A DNA stretch of 64,000 bases, taken from NCBI RefSeq assembly GCF_002967765.1, contig NZ_PUHY01000012.1, positions 372,001-436,000 on the forward strand, given 5' to 3'. This document shows positions 41,824 to 50,780 of this stretch, piece by piece; the first letter of the stretch is position 1; each line of letters opens with the position of its first letter. The notes under the pieces are model-generated. The model did no database searches and had not been told where the DNA came from. It saw only the letters and a program-made list of their open reading frames with translations. The translations under genes and the position numbers were made by a program. This stretch comes from Blastopirellula marina (GTDB lineage: Bacteria > Planctomycetota > Planctomycetia > Pirellulales > Pirellulaceae).

Positions 41824-43695
41824 ATGAATGAAACCAAATACAAATGGGCCGTTGCAGGCGACGTTAACGCCTTCTTTGGCTTGATGTTAGATAACATTGC
41901 CGATCTTCTGCTAACTATTGGCTTGCTAGCAGCGGTCTTTAACTTTCCTACAACGTTCGCCATCGGACACATGGTCCCGGGGACGGCTTTAGGTGTGCTC
42001 GTAGGCGACCTAATCTTCTTCTGGATGGCGCTCCGCCTGGCGAAGAGGACTGGTCGTAACGACGTAACTGCCATGCCTTTAGGGCTAGATACGCCCAGCA
42101 CATTCGGCATGGTATTCTTCGTCTTGGGACCAGCGTTCAGCTATGGTGTCCAAGAATTACAGATGACAGCAGAAGAGTCTGCTATCCGTACGTGGCACAT
42201 TGGCATTTGGTCCATTGTGATGTCCGGAATTTTCAAAACTGCTTGCGCCTTCGGTTCTAGCTGGATTCGTAAGATCATCCCTCGCGCTGGCTTGCTAGGA
42301 TCGCTAGCAGCGATTGCTCTTGTCTTGATTAGCTTCCTCCCGTTCGTCGAGGCGCTCCATTTCCCAATCGTCGGGATGACGGCTCTTTCGATTATTTTGG
42401 TGACCTTGGTTGCCCATATCGGTTTGCCTTGGAAAATCCCTGGGGCGCTCGCTGCGTTGATCGTTTCTGGAACGATTTACTACGTGATGTACGGTTTAGG
42501 AATCTTAGGTGCCACGCCGGAAGCAATGGACTTCAATCCGAATGATGCGTTGCTGCCGACCGATTGGTTGGCCGTATTCCGCTTCGAGTGGCTGAACTGG
42601 GCGACGTTCCAAGACGCCGCGGTCTACCTGCCGATTGTGATCCCGTTTGCGTTGGCAACCGTGATCGGCGGGATCGATTGTGTCGAAAGTGCGGCGGCGG
42701 CTGGCGATGAATACGACACCAACCGGATCATCGGGGCTGAAGCAATCGCCACGTTGGTGGCCGGTTTCTGCGGCGGCGTGATCCAGACGACGCCCTACAT
42801 CGGACATCCCGCGTATAAGACGATGGGAGGCCGTGCAGCATACACATTGGCAACCGCACTGTTCGTCGGTGGTGCTGGCGTGCTGGGTTACTTCGGTTTT
42901 CTGTACTGGGCGATTCCCAAACCGACCGTGTTTCCAATCCTGGTTTTCATCGGACTCGAGATTACAGCTCAAAGCTTTAAGGCAACGCCGATTCGGCATT
43001 ACCCAGCGGTTTCGATCGCGTGCATTCCCGCCCTCGCCGCGCTGGTGCTAATCTTCACCGGCGATCTTCAAGGTCAATACACCGGGCTTTTCTTTCAGAT
43101 GAAGCACCAAGCTACTGTGCAAGTTGACAACGAATTGGTCGAGCATCGTAAAGAACTTGCTGCGTTAGCCGAGGCTGGCCATATCGATGAAGAAGCTTTG
43201 ATAAAACTAAACGAGCGGCTTGATAAGCTGGACGAAGGTTCCCAAGCCCTCGGTGCCAGTGTCGATCAATTGCAGAAGTACACGCAAGGTGATATTCAAA
43301 GTCCGCCCGACGAAGAGGGTCACACCCACCCCAACGGAACGGCCGTGAAGTTGCAAACGTTACAGATGTTGGCTGGCGGATTTATTGTCACCAGCATGCT
43401 GTGGGCGGCGATCTTGGCGTACATCATCGATCGCCGATTGTACGTCGCGGCGGCGTTCAGCCTGGCTTGTGCCGCCCTAAGCGTCTTTGGGGTTATTCAC
43501 TCACCTTATCCCAGTGGTAAGCTGGTATTGGGTTGGAGCGCACCTCCCGACATGCCGGTCGCCTCGGCGGGGCAGGGGCCTATCTTCATGATGTGGGCCT
43601 ACATCTGCATGGCCATCGTCCTGGTTATCTGTGGTGCCTGGCAAGCCTCGAACCCCGATGCCCTCGCCGATGAGTCCGCCCAGAGCGAGACCTAA
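41824..43695 (+). CDS. NCS2-type (xanthine/uracil/adenine permease-like) transporter
   Basis: A 623-residue multi-spanning membrane protein. The family core is visible in AGDVNAFFGLMLDNIADLLL, GTALGVLVGDLIFFWMALRL, DVTAMPLGLDTPSTFGMVFF and VLGPAFSYG, and later AAVYLPIVIPFALATVIGGI, DCVESAAAAGDEYDT, GFCGGVIQTTPYIGHPAYKT and GGRAAYTLATALFVGGAG. These match nucleobase permeases of the AzgA/NCS2 type. An unusual soluble, charged insert (about residues 435-510, with a heptad-like LIKLNERLDKLDEG) interrupts the last helices. The substrate is not known; a purine is likely. Confidence 0.75.
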   Translation: MNETKYKWAVAGDVNAFFGLMLDNIADLLLTIGLLAAVFNFPTTFAIGHMVPGTALGVLVGDLIFFWMALRLAKRTGRNDVTAMPLGLDTPSTFGMVFFVLGPAFSYGVQELQMTAEESAIRTWHIGIWSIVMSGIFKTACAFGSSWIRKIIPRAGLLGSLAAIALVLISFLPFVEALHFPIVGMTALSIILVTLVAHIGLPWKIPGALAALIVSGTIYYVMYGLGILGATPEAMDFNPNDALLPTDWLAVFRFEWLNWATFQDAAVYLPIVIPFALATVIGGIDCVESAAAAGDEYDTNRIIGAEAIATLVAGFCGGVIQTTPYIGHPAYKTMGGRAAYTLATALFVGGAGVLGYFGFLYWAIPKPTVFPILVFIGLEITAQSFKATPIRHYPAVSIACIPALAALVLIFTGDLQGQYTGLFFQMKHQATVQVDNELVEHRKELAALAEAGHIDEEALIKLNERLDKLDEGSQALGASVDQLQKYTQGDIQSPPDEEGHTHPNGTAVKLQTLQMLAGGFIVTSMLWAAILAYIIDRRLYVAAAFSLACAALSVFGVIHSPYPSGKLVLGWSAPPDMPVASAGQGPIFMMWAYICMAIVLVICGAWQASNPDALADESAQSET

Positions 43696-43737
43696 GCGAG
43701 TCACACCTCACCTAAGTTGCCCGAAAGAGATTATCTG

Positions 43738-44421
43738 ATGATCGAGCGCATTCTCGAACCCGAAGTCATGGACACGCCAGAGGAAGCGATGGACTACGAC
43801 GACATGGACCATCATGCCGTCAATAAGTTGTTCGTCGACGACTTAATTGCGTTCCTCGGTGTCGAGCCCGATCACGAGGCCGAGATGATTGATATTCTTG
43901 ACCTGGGCACTGGTACGGCTCGCATTCCCATCATCTTGGCAGATCGCATCCCACAATGCCGCATCATGGGTGCGGATGCGTCGATCGCCATGTTGGATGT
44001 TGCACGGATCAATATCGACATCGCCGGCATGCTCGATCGGATTCAATTAATGAAAGTCGATGCTAAGCAGATCGCCCACGAAGACGGCTTTTTCTCCGGC
44101 GTGATGTCGAACAGCATTGTCCATCACATTCCCGAACCACTCTCGGTGCTGCAAGAGAGTGTTCGCATGGTTGAAGCAGGAGGGTGGCTCTTCTTCCGCG
44201 ATCTTTTGCGGCCTGATTCGGTCGAGCAGCTTAACGAGCTCGTCGAAACCTATTGTGGTCAAGAGATCGAATCGTCGAAAAAGATGTTCGCCGAGTCGCT
44301 GCACGCAGCCCTTTCACTGGACGAAATTCAGCAGTTGGTGGTCTCGCTGGGATTCCCCGCAGAGTCGGTACGGCAAACGTCCGATCGCCATTGGACGTGG
44401 GCAGCCCGGAAGGCGACATAA
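43738..44421 (+). CDS. Class I SAM-dependent methyltransferase
   Basis: A 227-residue methyltransferase with the SAM-binding motif IDILDLGTGTARIPIILADR, the acidic residue in IMGADASIAMLD, the motif KVDAKQIAHEDGFF and the SNSIVHHIPEPLSVLQE segment often seen in small-molecule methylases. Target unknown. ATG 43738 is preceded by AAAGAGA; a TTG at 43717 is in frame without a ribosome site. The gene follows the permease by 42 bp and may share its transcript. Confidence 0.85.
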   Translation: MIERILEPEVMDTPEEAMDYDDMDHHAVNKLFVDDLIAFLGVEPDHEAEMIDILDLGTGTARIPIILADRIPQCRIMGADASIAMLDVARINIDIAGMLDRIQLMKVDAKQIAHEDGFFSGVMSNSIVHHIPEPLSVLQESVRMVEAGGWLFFRDLLRPDSVEQLNELVETYCGQEIESSKKMFAESLHAALSLDEIQQLVVSLGFPAESVRQTSDRHWTWAARKAT

Positions 44422-44614
44422 TCGCTACATCCGACAAGCTGGACGGTCATCGATAAAATCTTGCGCTTCTTAGGAGCGAGAAGGCTCGCGAAACGATTTG
44501 CCACTACTACGATGCATTTAGTAGTGCGTGGTTTCAGCGATCATCGTTAGTGGGTACCAGCGGGAAGTCCCAGATGGTCGACATGCGCCTTTCCCATGAA
44601 ATGAACCCTCGAAA
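44422..44614. other. Short intergenic region with hairpin
   Basis: CACTACTA (44502-44509) pairs with TAGTAGTG (44519-44526), a perfect 8-bp stem with a 9-base loop, and CGAG/CTCG lies just before it. No T tail follows. It may end the permease-methyltransferase transcript. Confidence 0.4.
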
Positions 44615-45829
44615 ATGGCCACCGATTGCCCGTCCAGCAATGCCTTATTTGCTACGGACAAAGTTTCTTCGTTCCAGGCAGCCGATTGGTGTGTCGAGCA
44701 AGTCACCGATCTGAATACCTCGGATTCCCTCTGGTCCGAGTGGGAACAACTCGCCGGTTCGCGGTTGTTTCTCGGTCCTCGTTGGTTGATGCCGTGGTGG
44801 CGTGCCTATCGCGCTCCAGGTAGCCAACTATTGGTACTCACGGTACGTAACTTCCAAGGGGAACTGGTCGGTCTTGCGCCTTGGTTTTTGCAGCGAACTT
44901 GGTTGAGTGGCCAACAGATTCAATCGCTCGGCTGCGGACGCGCTTGCAGCGATTACATGTCGATCCTGGCCAAGCCGCAAACGGAAGAAGCCGTGCTAAC
45001 CGCGATCGCGGACTTTGTGCATCATCAGCTTCCGCAGGTCGATCATATCGTGCTGGAAGGGATCGAAGCGGATAACCTAACGATCCGCCGCTTCGCACAG
45101 ATCATGGCCACGCAGTACGGATACCAAGCGAATGATCTGGAATGTCTCGATTGCTTTCGACTGGCACTGCCCAGCGATTGGGAAACATGGATCATGCAGC
45201 TTTCACGGTCGCGACGTCGCCGCGTGCGACAGTTGTGGCGTGATCAGTTTGAATCAGGCCACGCCGCGGTACGAGTGGCCTACGATGAAGCGACACTTGC
45301 CGAAGGATTTGAGATTCTGGTCGATCTGCATCAACGACGCCAGAACGCACTGGGACATGCCGGATCGTTCTCGTCGAAGCGATTCCGCGACTTCCTTTAC
45401 GAAGCCGCCCAACTGCATCTCGCTGCCGGACAACTACGCCTGCAATGGGTTGAACTGGAAGGGAAACCGGTTGCGGCGCAACTGGACCTGCAAGACGGGG
45501 AAATCCTCCTCGACTACTGTTCCGGAATCGCTATCGATTGCGAATTTGCTCGACCAGGCTGGTTGGGCGTAACCGCCGCCATTCGTGCTGCGATTGAAAA
45601 TGGTCGAACAACGTTTGACTTCCTGCGTGGTGACGAAAGCTACAAAAGCCACTGGCGTGCCGAACCGGTTAAGATGTTTCACCTGGAATTGATACCACGC
45701 ACGACCAAAGCGCGCACACTGGCGAAACTTCGTGCTTCACTTGCTCATGCCAAGTCACTTGCCAAGCGGCTTCTCGGACGATCGGCAAAACCCGCACAAG
45801 CAGAAGCGGGCAGCGAAGACGATTCGTAA
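44615..45829 (+). CDS. CelD/BcsL-type GNAT-like acyltransferase
   Basis: A 404-residue protein of the GNAT/FemAB-like group often called BioF2/CelD. Typical parts: SRLFLGPRWLMPWWRAYRAP, LLVLTVRNFQGELVGLAPWF, IMQLSRSRRRRVRQLWRDQF, then EILVDLHQRRQNALGHAGSF and LDLQDGEILLDYCSGIAID with TFDFLRGDESYKSHWRAE at the C-terminus, where GNAT-type substrate binding sits. These proteins often act in exopolysaccharide or cell-envelope synthesis, but no such genes are adjacent. The last 30 residues are basic and low in complexity. Confidence 0.8.
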   Translation: MATDCPSSNALFATDKVSSFQAADWCVEQVTDLNTSDSLWSEWEQLAGSRLFLGPRWLMPWWRAYRAPGSQLLVLTVRNFQGELVGLAPWFLQRTWLSGQQIQSLGCGRACSDYMSILAKPQTEEAVLTAIADFVHHQLPQVDHIVLEGIEADNLTIRRFAQIMATQYGYQANDLECLDCFRLALPSDWETWIMQLSRSRRRRVRQLWRDQFESGHAAVRVAYDEATLAEGFEILVDLHQRRQNALGHAGSFSSKRFRDFLYEAAQLHLAAGQLRLQWVELEGKPVAAQLDLQDGEILLDYCSGIAIDCEFARPGWLGVTAAIRAAIENGRTTFDFLRGDESYKSHWRAEPVKMFHLELIPRTTKARTLAKLRASLAHAKSLAKRLLGRSAKPAQAEAGSEDDS

Positions 45830-45924
45830 GCAAGCTCAACAAGGCTGCCATGACCGACCGATGAAAGGAACAGCGACGCCAGCTAGCGGCGATTCTCTGT
45901 TCCCCCGTCGGTACTGAAACAGCC

Positions 45925-46224
45925 ATGAAACAAAAGGCCTGGGCGATCCATTTCATCTACGCCGGTATTATCCTCCTGCTTGCCGGGGGACAGATGTACG
46001 CGGTCGAGTCGTATCAGCTGACTCCCTCGGCTACCAAATTCCTGGCCCACAACGTTGGCCCTGGTCCTGAGACAACACGCGGGGCCATCAATCATTTCGT
46101 GGTCAACAGTGGCGCCCAAGTGCGCGAAACGATCTCCCTCCCCAATTGGGTTTCCTGGGCTTCGCTGAGTGCCGGTGTTATCTTAGCCGTACATGGCGGG
46201 CTACTCGTTGCCCGACGAAAGTAA
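45925..46224 (+). CDS. Small membrane protein
   Basis: A 99-residue protein with two hydrophobic segments: AIHFIYAGIILLLAGGQMYA near the N-terminus and ASLSAGVILAVHGGLLVARR at the end. Between them lies an extracytoplasmic loop of about 50 residues (YQLTPSATKFLAHNVGPGPE and beyond). No family recognised. It lies 82 bp before the metal transporter gene on the same strand. Confidence 0.65.
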   Translation: MKQKAWAIHFIYAGIILLLAGGQMYAVESYQLTPSATKFLAHNVGPGPETTRGAINHFVVNSGAQVRETISLPNWVSWASLSAGVILAVHGGLLVARRK

Positions 46225-46305
46225 GCCCGCAAATCGACTCGGCGTGTTGTCTTCTTTAACTGAGCCTACCTTTTCGGCAACTCGGACGAGAACGGATCCC
46301 TGACG

Positions 46306-47067
46306 ATGAAGATCACGCCTGAACAGTTGGCCGAGCAACACACCGACGAGGCAATCGCTGCCCGCATCGCTGGCCCTTCCGCTGACGACTACGCCGGTGA
46401 CTTCGTCTTGGGAGGCGTCGACGGCGCGGTCACTACGTTCGCCATCGTCGCTGGTGTGGCCGGAGCGAGCTATGGAGTCGCCGTGGCAATCGTGCTGGGA
46501 ATTGCCAACCTGCTTGCTGATGGGTTCAGCATGGCCATCAGCAATTATCTCAAGGCCCGCAGCGATCAGATGCAACTGAAGAAATATCGCTCCTTGGAAA
46601 CGATGCACATTCAGCGGGTGCCTGAACGCGAACGAGAAGAAATCCGCCAAATCTTTGCCGCGAAAGGGTTCGAGGGAGAACTACTCGAAAGCGTTGTCGA
46701 TACGATCTGCGAAGACAAACGGCGGTGGGTCGATACCATGCTGGTCGAAGAGTGGGGACTGCGTCTGCAACCTCCTACACCCTGGAAAGCTGGCCTGGTG
46801 ACGTTCACTGGCTTCTGCCTAGCCGGATCGATTCCACTACTTCCGCTTCCTTTGGTGCAACTAGGCTGGTCGCCGAACACGATCTTTCTGACCAGCGCGC
46901 TACTAACCGGTGCGGCGTTTATTCTGATTGGGATCTTCCGCGCAAAGGTCGAGCAAGAAGGGCAACTGACTGCCGTCACCGAAACGCTCGTCACCGGAGG
47001 ATGTGCAGCGGCAATCGCATACGGCGTGGGCGTTGGACTGCACAGTTTGTTTGGAACAACACTTTAA
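46306..47067 (+). CDS. VIT1/CCC1-family iron/manganese transporter
   Basis: A 253-residue transporter of the vacuolar-iron-transporter family, which moves Fe2+ or Mn2+ across membranes. The first helices keep the signature GDFVLGGVDGAVTTFAIVAG and GIANLLADGFSMAISNYLKA, with the acidic residues that line the metal path. A cytoplasmic, Glu-rich helical segment (RVPEREREEIRQIFAAKGFE) matches the metal-binding domain of the family, and AGLVTFTGFCLAGSIPLLPL and AFILIGIFRAK are later helices. Length is typical of bacterial members. The next gene is convergent. Confidence 0.88.
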   Translation: MKITPEQLAEQHTDEAIAARIAGPSADDYAGDFVLGGVDGAVTTFAIVAGVAGASYGVAVAIVLGIANLLADGFSMAISNYLKARSDQMQLKKYRSLETMHIQRVPEREREEIRQIFAAKGFEGELLESVVDTICEDKRRWVDTMLVEEWGLRLQPPTPWKAGLVTFTGFCLAGSIPLLPLPLVQLGWSPNTIFLTSALLTGAAFILIGIFRAKVEQEGQLTAVTETLVTGGCAAAIAYGVGVGLHSLFGTTL

Positions 47068-47095
47068 CGCCGTAGATTCGACACGTCTCCACGAA

Positions 47096-48382
47096 TTAAA
47101 CCTTAGGTTCGAACGCCGGATTGTAGTCGCGTCCCCAGAGGTTTTGCGCGGCCTGATTGTTTTGGATGTGGCCGTTGGCAGGGTCGATTTCCAGCACGCT
47201 GCTGGTGCGATGCGCGATGTTGCCAAGTTGACAGAGCAGCGTACTCTTGTGGGCTTCTTCGATCGTGGCGTTCGGCTTCTGGTTGGTGCGAATGCACTCC
47301 AGGAAGTTGCTCAGGTGAGCCGAGTCACTCACCGCGCCGCTGACCTCTTCGACCAGCTTATTATGCATGTCGTAAATTTTGTAGCCACCTCCATCGATGA
47401 CAAGCGATCCTTCGGTACCGTGAAACGAAATCCCGAACATCGAATCTTCACGACCGCGCGGCTGCCAGCTGATTCCCTCCCAAGTAATCATCTTATTGCC
47501 GGGAAAGTGAAACGTTGCCATCTGCGTATCAGGCGTTTCTTGATCATCCTCGTAGCGGGCTCGCGTGCCGGTAGAAGCAACCTTGGTAGGGTAGTCGACC
47601 CCTAAACCCCAGCGACAAATATCAACGGCATGGACACCGTTGTTGCCGATCTCGCCCGTTCCCCAGTTCCAGAACCAGTGCCAGTTGTAGTGCACGATGT
47701 TGTCCCGATAGTCTTCCTTCGGGGCGGGACCTTGCCACAGTTGGTAATTCAGCCAACTCGGCACCGGGACGGCCTTGCCTGTTCCGATCGGACCGCGGCG
47801 ATTGTTGTACCAGCCGCGTGAGTACAGCACTTCTCCCAGTTCCCCCTTTTTCATGCGAGCGATCGCTTCTTGAATCTTTGGTGCGCTGCGGCGTTGCGTT
47901 CCAATGTCCACCACGCGATCGTTTTTTTGCGATGCAGCAATGGCCATTTCCCCTTCGGCTGGGTTATGACTGGCTGGCTTCTCACAATAGACATGCTTTC
48001 CAGCGTCACATGCGAATACCGTCGCAGGGGCATGCCAATGATCTGGGGCGGCGATCACAATCGCGTCAATCGACTGATTGTCCAACATCCGTCGAAAGTC
48101 TTCGACCAATAGGGGCTTCTCCGATTGTGATTGCCCAACCGTGGCTGCTGTCTTTTCGAGAGCGCGCGAATCGACGTCACAAACGGCACCAACCCGACAA
48201 TTTGATTGGCTGGCGAAACCTTTAGCGAGGGCATTACCGCGATTGTTGGTTCCCATGATGCCCACAACGATCGTTTCGTTGGGTGATTCCGATTTTCCTG
48301 TCCGAGTTGTCAGAAGCGTGCCAGCGACACCAGCGGCACCCGTTTTCAAAAAAGCACGTCGTGGCGAGGAATATGTTGCCAT
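47096..48382 (-). CDS. Tat-exported Gfo/Idh/MocA-family oxidoreductase
   Basis: A 428-residue NAD(P)-dependent oxidoreductase-like protein. The twin-arginine signal is SSPRRAFLKTGAAGVAGTLL; the nucleotide-binding fold begins ETIVVGIMGTNNRGNALAKG, and VFACDAGKHVYCEKPASHNP holds the family EKP motif. The C-terminal half has FWNWGTGEIGNNGVHAVDIC and WGLGVDYPTKVASTGTRARY, typical of planctomycete members. Export through the Tat system is common for such proteins here and suggests sugar metabolism in the periplasm. ATG 48382 is preceded by GAGG; the frame to 48565 adds only non-signal residues. Confidence 0.9.
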   Translation of the reverse strand: MATYSSPRRAFLKTGAAGVAGTLLTTRTGKSESPNETIVVGIMGTNNRGNALAKGFASQSNCRVGAVCDVDSRALEKTAATVGQSQSEKPLLVEDFRRMLDNQSIDAIVIAAPDHWHAPATVFACDAGKHVYCEKPASHNPAEGEMAIAASQKNDRVVDIGTQRRSAPKIQEAIARMKKGELGEVLYSRGWYNNRRGPIGTGKAVPVPSWLNYQLWQGPAPKEDYRDNIVHYNWHWFWNWGTGEIGNNGVHAVDICRWGLGVDYPTKVASTGTRARYEDDQETPDTQMATFHFPGNKMITWEGISWQPRGREDSMFGISFHGTEGSLVIDGGGYKIYDMHNKLVEEVSGAVSDSAHLSNFLECIRTNQKPNATIEEAHKSTLLCQLGNIAHRTSSVLEIDPANGHIQNNQAAQNLWGRDYNPAFEPKV

Positions 48383-48643
48383 TGGGTGGGCCTCTGTGGA
48401 CAATGGAACTAGTAGGAAGGTTAAGGGAGGAACCTGAGAATATAGCAGTATCGCTGGCTCATCTCCAGAAATTCTGAATGTTCTGATTCCATCCAATACT
48501 CCTCCTAATTTGCTTTGATTACGGCTTGAATTCCCTCGATTTCTAAGAACACGGAGTTCGTGCAATTCGTAACAAAGTAGAGAGACTTAAGAGGTTCGAT
48601 TAACAACAACGCTACGACAACAGATGGATTAAGGAGTCGAGCC
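48383..48643. other. Divergent promoter region
   Basis: The 261 bp between the divergent oxidoreductase and UspA genes contain no gene I can support and no notable repeat. An AAGGAG ribosome site sits before the ATG at 48644. Confidence 0.4.
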
Positions 48644-49078
48644 ATGAACTTCAAACGCATACTCTTCCCGACCGATTTTTCGCATTGCGGAGACGCCGCA
48701 TTGCATCTCGCCACAGCTCTGGCACGCGACAGTGGAGGGACGATAATCATTGCCCACGTCGAAGAGCCACCTACCGTTTATGGTACAGGCGAAATGTATT
48801 ACGGAATGCTCGATCCTTCCCCCGAGGATCTGAAGAGCATGCTACACGAGATCAAACCGGACGACCCAGCGGTCCCGGTGGAATATCACTTGGTCACCGG
48901 CGATCCTTCGACTGCCGTCGTTCGTTTGGCAGACGAAGTGAAAGCCGACCTGATTGTGCTAGGCACCCACGGCCGAACAGGCCTGTTACATATGCTGATT
49001 GGCAGTACTGCCGAATCGATCGTACGTCACGCAAAGTGCCCCGTACTGACATTCAAGCAGCCGCCTGATTCAGCATGA
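48644..49078 (+). CDS. Universal stress protein UspA (first copy)
   Basis: A 144-residue universal stress protein. The beginning, MNFKRILFPTDFSHCGDAAL, has the conserved Asp of the family. The nucleotide-binding end, LIVLGTHGRTGLLHMLIGST followed by AESIVRHAKCPVLTF, matches G-x2-G-x9-G-(S/T), so ATP binding is expected. Cytoplasmic. Preceded by AAGGAG. First of three genes (UspA, hemerythrin-like, UspA) with gaps of 43 and 86 bp. Confidence 0.92.
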   Translation: MNFKRILFPTDFSHCGDAALHLATALARDSGGTIIIAHVEEPPTVYGTGEMYYGMLDPSPEDLKSMLHEIKPDDPAVPVEYHLVTGDPSTAVVRLADEVKADLIVLGTHGRTGLLHMLIGSTAESIVRHAKCPVLTFKQPPDSA

Positions 49079-49121
49079 CCCCCCCATCATTTTCTCCCTG
49101 AAAAAGGGAAGGAGGTGTGCG

Positions 49122-49565
49122 ATGTCTGATAGTTATTTGAATGAAGGTAGTCGTCCCTTCTACTCGCATTTTACTTGCGAACACGAAGCAGTAGACAGTG
49201 CGATCCATGACCTGCAAAACGATTTGAATGATCGGGACAATCCGCTTCCGACGTCGCAAATCGCCCGACGACTGATCCAGCTCCGCGAATTGATGTCGCG
49301 ACACTTCCTGGAAGAAGAAGAAGGTTGCTTCGACGAAATTTGTGCCCGGCAACCCCATATGTGCACCGAAACGAAACAGTTGGAGCAGGCCCATCGGATG
49401 CTGCTCGAAGTTTTGGACGAACTGATTCTCGACGTCGACAACGCCAACGTAGGAACGGCTTGGCAGACACGATTCGATCGCTTTGAGAAAACCGTGATGT
49501 CGCACGAAAAGGACGAACGTACGTTGGTTCGCCGGGGATTGATGATTTCGGAGGACGATGCCTGA
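49122..49565 (+). CDS. Hemerythrin-like (HHE) protein
   Basis: A 147-residue helical protein resembling hemerythrin HHE domains. Candidate metal ligands lie in the right order and spacing: YSHFTCEHEAVDSAIHDL, LRELMSRHFLEEEEGCFDE, KQLEQAHRMLLEVLDEL and KTVMSHEKDERTLVRRGL. Such proteins bind a diiron centre and sense or store oxygen or nitric oxide. Whether all ligands are retained needs an alignment. GGAGG precedes the ATG by 8 bases. Its position between two stress proteins supports a redox-stress role. Confidence 0.75.
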   Translation: MSDSYLNEGSRPFYSHFTCEHEAVDSAIHDLQNDLNDRDNPLPTSQIARRLIQLRELMSRHFLEEEEGCFDEICARQPHMCTETKQLEQAHRMLLEVLDELILDVDNANVGTAWQTRFDRFEKTVMSHEKDERTLVRRGLMISEDDA

Positions 49566-49651
49566 CTGTTCCTGCACGGATCGCTTCGGTAACATGAGGC
49601 TAGCACCTCTGAAGATTCGACAACTCACGAATTGCCGAAAGGGAGTTTACC

Positions 49652-50089
49652 GTGTCCTGGATATCCACATCGCCGATCGTTGTGCCGTTTGATTTCTCTG
49701 CCGATTCGCGTGAAGCGGTCGACAAGGCGATTGCCCTGGTAGGCAGTGGCGAGGGAATCTACGTGATTCATGTGCTGGGAGAGCTCTCGCCTGCCGATCC
49801 AGGAGAAGTCTGGCATACCGTCGACGAAAACACACGTACTCAGCACGCCACGCAGGCGATTCGTAAAGAGCTCGCCGACGAGAAGTACAAGGATGTGAAG
49901 ATCAACATCACCTTCGGCGACCCTGGCGAGAAGATCTGCCAATTCGCCGAGAAGATCAACGCGGGCTCCATCATCATCTCGTCTCACGGTCGCTCGTCGA
50001 TCATGAGGGTGCTGCTGGGCTCGGTCGCTGATCGTGTGGTCCGCCTGGCCGATCGCCCGGTAATCGTGCTGAAGAAACCACGCGACTAA
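49652..50089 (+). CDS. Universal stress protein UspA (second copy)
   Basis: A 145-residue protein starting at GTG 49652, after GGGAG. STSPIVVPFDFSADSREAVD opens as in UspA. The C-terminal motif is IIISSHGRSSIMRVLLGSVA followed by DRVVRLADRPVIVL: the glycine pattern is weaker than in the first copy (GRSS for GRTG), so ATP binding is less sure. Same operon as the hemerythrin-like gene. Confidence 0.9.
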   Translation: MSWISTSPIVVPFDFSADSREAVDKAIALVGSGEGIYVIHVLGELSPADPGEVWHTVDENTRTQHATQAIRKELADEKYKDVKINITFGDPGEKICQFAEKINAGSIIISSHGRSSIMRVLLGSVADRVVRLADRPVIVLKKPRD

Positions 50090-50117
50090 ACGGTCGGGAA
50101 AAACTGGGCCTAGGTAG

Positions 50118-50531
50118 ATGCCAGATTCGCCGACAGATAATCCTTATCGATCTCCAGCCCAGACGTCACAGAAAGATCCCGCACCGATTCAACCGAACGT
50201 GCGGGAAAGGCGGATCTTCTTCGGACTGGGATTCGCCGTCGTCTTTGCGACTGCGCTCGTTGTCCCCGTCGAGAACCGCCATTCCGGCATTCGCCCAGTA
50301 AGCACATTCGTGTCTCTGGGAAGATACTATGTAGAAACGCTTCGCGAGGTCATCCATCGAGCACCCTCCGCCCAAAGTAGCAATAGCGTGTTCATCTTCT
50401 ATTCTCGCTTCTACTTTCACCTGTCCGCTTCTCTCGTTGGCGGGCTACTGATGGGCATACCAGTCCATCGGGGACTCGATCGCCTTGGATTCCTGGAACG
50501 GCTTCGTACTCTTCACTACTTCAAGGCATGA
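50118..50531 (+). CDS. Membrane protein with N-terminal NPYRSP motif
   Basis: A 137-residue protein. The cytoplasmic head MPDSPTDNPYRSPAQTSQKD contains NPYRSP, the same type of short motif as the NPFDSP heads of the DUF1559-like array. Two hydrophobic segments follow: FFGLGFAVVFATALVVPV and HLSASLVGGLLMGIPV. Family not recognised. The gene follows the second uspA by 28 bp on the same strand and may be cotranscribed. Confidence 0.65.
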   Translation: MPDSPTDNPYRSPAQTSQKDPAPIQPNVRERRIFFGLGFAVVFATALVVPVENRHSGIRPVSTFVSLGRYYVETLREVIHRAPSAQSSNSVFIFYSRFYFHLSASLVGGLLMGIPVHRGLDRLGFLERLRTLHYFKA

Positions 50532-50780
50532 ACTCGCACTGAGACACCGCGTTGTCATTGTGATAACATGCAGGCACTTCCCGCATTGCTTCGCTAGCTG
50601 GTACTTTTTATTGCAATACGCATAACACGTTTAACAGAAGTCACTTGCGCCTTATTGCGAGCATTTCTTTCCCGGTTTGGCACTCCTGCTGCTTTTTCTA
50701 CTAGCGTTGCCAGCGAATCAACGATGGCACGTCAAACAGAAGCAAAGAAGGTTTAGTTCATTCTCTGGGGGAGATAGAAG
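50532..50780 (+). other. Intergenic region before the His-rich secreted protein
   Basis: These 249 bp contain no gene that I can support. The AT-rich part around 50600-50700 probably carries the promoter of the next gene. A GGGGGAG ribosome site precedes the ATG at 50781. Confidence 0.4.
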
